Shown here one piece after another: positions 62,890 through 64,000 of a stretch of 64,000 nt of DNA. Under the pieces are notes generated by a model. The model searched no databases. It saw nothing but the letters and a program-made list of their open reading frames with translations, and was not told where the DNA came from. The translations under genes were made by a program, and so were the position numbers. Every line of letters begins with the position of its first letter. Within the stretch, counting starts at the first letter, position 1. Location of the stretch: contig NZ_CACVBO010000002.1 in NCBI RefSeq assembly GCF_902728235.1, forward strand, positions 558,001 to 622,000, in the 5' to 3' direction. This DNA is from Lentimonas sp. CC4 (lineage in GTDB: Bacteria > Verrucomicrobiota > Verrucomicrobiia > Opitutales > Coraliomargaritaceae).

Positions 62890-64000
62890 CACCCAAGCTG
62901 AGGACTCTAATCCATCGAGAGGGAGATTGTAGACGCGGCTGTAGGAATTGGTCTGTGCGTCGTAGTCGGTTTGCCAGAAGTCATTGCCGTGAACGGATTG
63001 GTCGAGTGCTTGTTCTTTACCATCGACGACTTGATACAGCGTGTAGCCGGTGGAGGTCGCTAGGCCAGCGAAGCGAATCGGCACATAGCCTACGCCGCCT
63101 TTGACTTGAACCTGTATCTCACCGGATTGTGCTTGGATCTTGATCGGGTAATTGTTGGTGAGTGTGCCACCTATCACTGCTACTTTCAGATCGTTGCCAA
63201 TGGCTTCGCGGTAAGTGGTTTGCCATGCGTTCGGATTGGCGATCAGATGTTCGCGGTAGGCTTCGTTCGGGCCGTAGTAGTCGTCGGCTTCGCGGTGCAG
63301 TGTGATCCATTCGAGATCCATCTCTATGGTATCGCCGGGCATGAAGCGGGTGACTCCCTTCGGTGCGGTGAGCAGTAAGTCAATATTCGGGCTAATGTCT
63401 TTGTTGGTTTGGTGAACTGGTGCGCTGATGGTTGGTTGGGTATAAGTTTTTCCGCCGAAGGTCGCACGATAGCCTCGAATGACTAAGGCGCGGTAGCCGT
63501 TGCCCTTGCCGTCATCGCGGGTCTGGCTTGCTCCAGGGAAGCTGACCCACCATGGCGCGGCACCAGTCAACTCCTGCTGCTCAATTAGATAGTCGCCGCG
63601 TTGCAGAGTGATTGCTGCCGCTTCTGATTTGATGAGTCCTGCTGCGTTACCGTAGGCGAGCGTGGGGCAGGTGTAGCCACTCGTGCGCCCCATCTTGAAG
63701 AGCCATGCGCCTTCTGCCGAAACTTCCTTCTCAAAGGTGTAGTTAAATTTCTGGAAGGTTCTCGCATAGTCATCCGTGCGTAAGGTTTGAACTTCGGCAT
63801 CGAAGGAGACTTCGCGCTGACTGCCGTAGTTGCCGTTGTATTTAACATCTGTGAGACAGGGGCCATGCGCAAAGTAGGCGGTCTTCAGTTCATTCGGGTG
63901 GTGACGTTTACCATTGGCGTCGTTCACGAGTAGCCAGTCGCCGCCCCAACCGGCATTTGTCCAGCTCCATTTTTTACCGTCCGCTCCGATGCGAGCCATG
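62872..64000 (-). CDS. Unknown beta-rich protein, partial
   Basis: At least 375 residues to the stop at 62872; the frame is open at the window edge, so the N-terminus lies outside. The sequence is beta-rich with many aromatic and Gly residues, for example WVSFPGAS, GYRALVIRGY, DTIEMDLEWITL and a C-terminal TGYTLYQVVDG. It looks like the carbohydrate-active or binding tail of a secreted enzyme. I do not recognise the family. Confidence 0.6.
   Translation of the reverse strand, partial: MARIGADGKKWSWTNAGWGGDWLLVNDANGKRHHPNELKTAYFAHGPCLTDVKYNGNYGSQREVSFDAEVQTLRTDDYARTFQKFNYTFEKEVSAEGAWLFKMGRTSGYTCPTLAYGNAAGLIKSEAAAITLQRGDYLIEQQELTGAAPWWVSFPGASQTRDDGKGNGYRALVIRGYRATFGGKTYTQPTISAPVHQTNKDISPNIDLLLTAPKGVTRFMPGDTIEMDLEWITLHREADDYYGPNEAYREHLIANPNAWQTTYREAIGNDLKVAVIGGTLTNNYPIKIQAQSGEIQVQVKGGVGYVPIRFAGLATSTGYTLYQVVDGKEQALDQSVHGNDFWQTDYDAQTNSYSRVYNLPLDGLESSAWVLKAKP

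Overview
This window looks like part of the chromosome of a marine Verrucomicrobiota bacterium. Opitutales/Puniceicoccales, in the Coraliomargarita/Lentimonas type of lineage, is my inference. The clues are eight sulfatases, secreted glycoside hydrolases with TSP3-like and PA14-like tails, small PEP-CTERM proteins, a large pilin-like protein resembling Verru_Chthon cassette protein A, weak ribosome binding sites and many REP-like intergenic hairpins. I see no rRNA, tRNA, CRISPR array, integrase or transposase. Neither SusC/SusD-like proteins nor a sulfatase-maturing enzyme is present, although all the sulfatases need one.

Layout. 1-13 kb: vWA/TonB-like protein and GPH-type sugar symporter (minus), two sulfatases, GH53, then a sulfatase-GH2-sulfatase operon. 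13.7-20 kb (minus): a giant purple acid phosphatase-like protein and a discoidin-domain glycosidase-like protein. 20.3-24.1 kb: two helical-repeat proteins and a sulfatase. 24.1-28.5 kb (minus): secreted protein, second phosphatase, two PEP-CTERM proteins, with repeats between and upstream. 29.6-39 kb: pilin-like protein, small secreted protein, GH5 and two GH30. 39.3 kb: LacI-type regulator. 40.9-50.2 kb: GH30-GH3-GH30 operon (minus) divergent from a GH42. 51.4-57.6 kb: a pseudopilin followed by a single-chain GH53-sulfatase fusion (minus), divergent from a fifth GH30. 57.8-62.4 kb: decayed gene pieces and two more sulfatases. 62.4-64 kb: a sugar porter fragment and the C-terminal part of an unknown protein.

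How it works together. The enzymes suggest degradation of a sulfated, galactose-rich polysaccharide (inference): sulfatases strip esters, GH53 and the GH30 proteins cut chains outside the cytoplasm, GH2 and GH3 trim oligomers, the symporter imports products, and GH42, the one hydrolase without a signal peptide, finishes inside. The strongest unexplained signal is an odd palindrome centred on AAACAGTTT. I found it at eight places, all between genes and all just upstream of operons, five of them between divergent operons. Together these operons carry nearly every catabolic gene in the window, so this appears to be one regulon. The LacI-type gene carries different operator-like sites (AAGCGCTT cores) of its own.

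Other points that stand out are the GH53-sulfatase fusion, a roughly 180-residue secreted domain shared by four different proteins, pilin-like genes at the head of two hydrolase operons, a frameshift at the end of one GH30, nested inverted-repeat elements, and several truncated remnants of polysaccharide-use genes.
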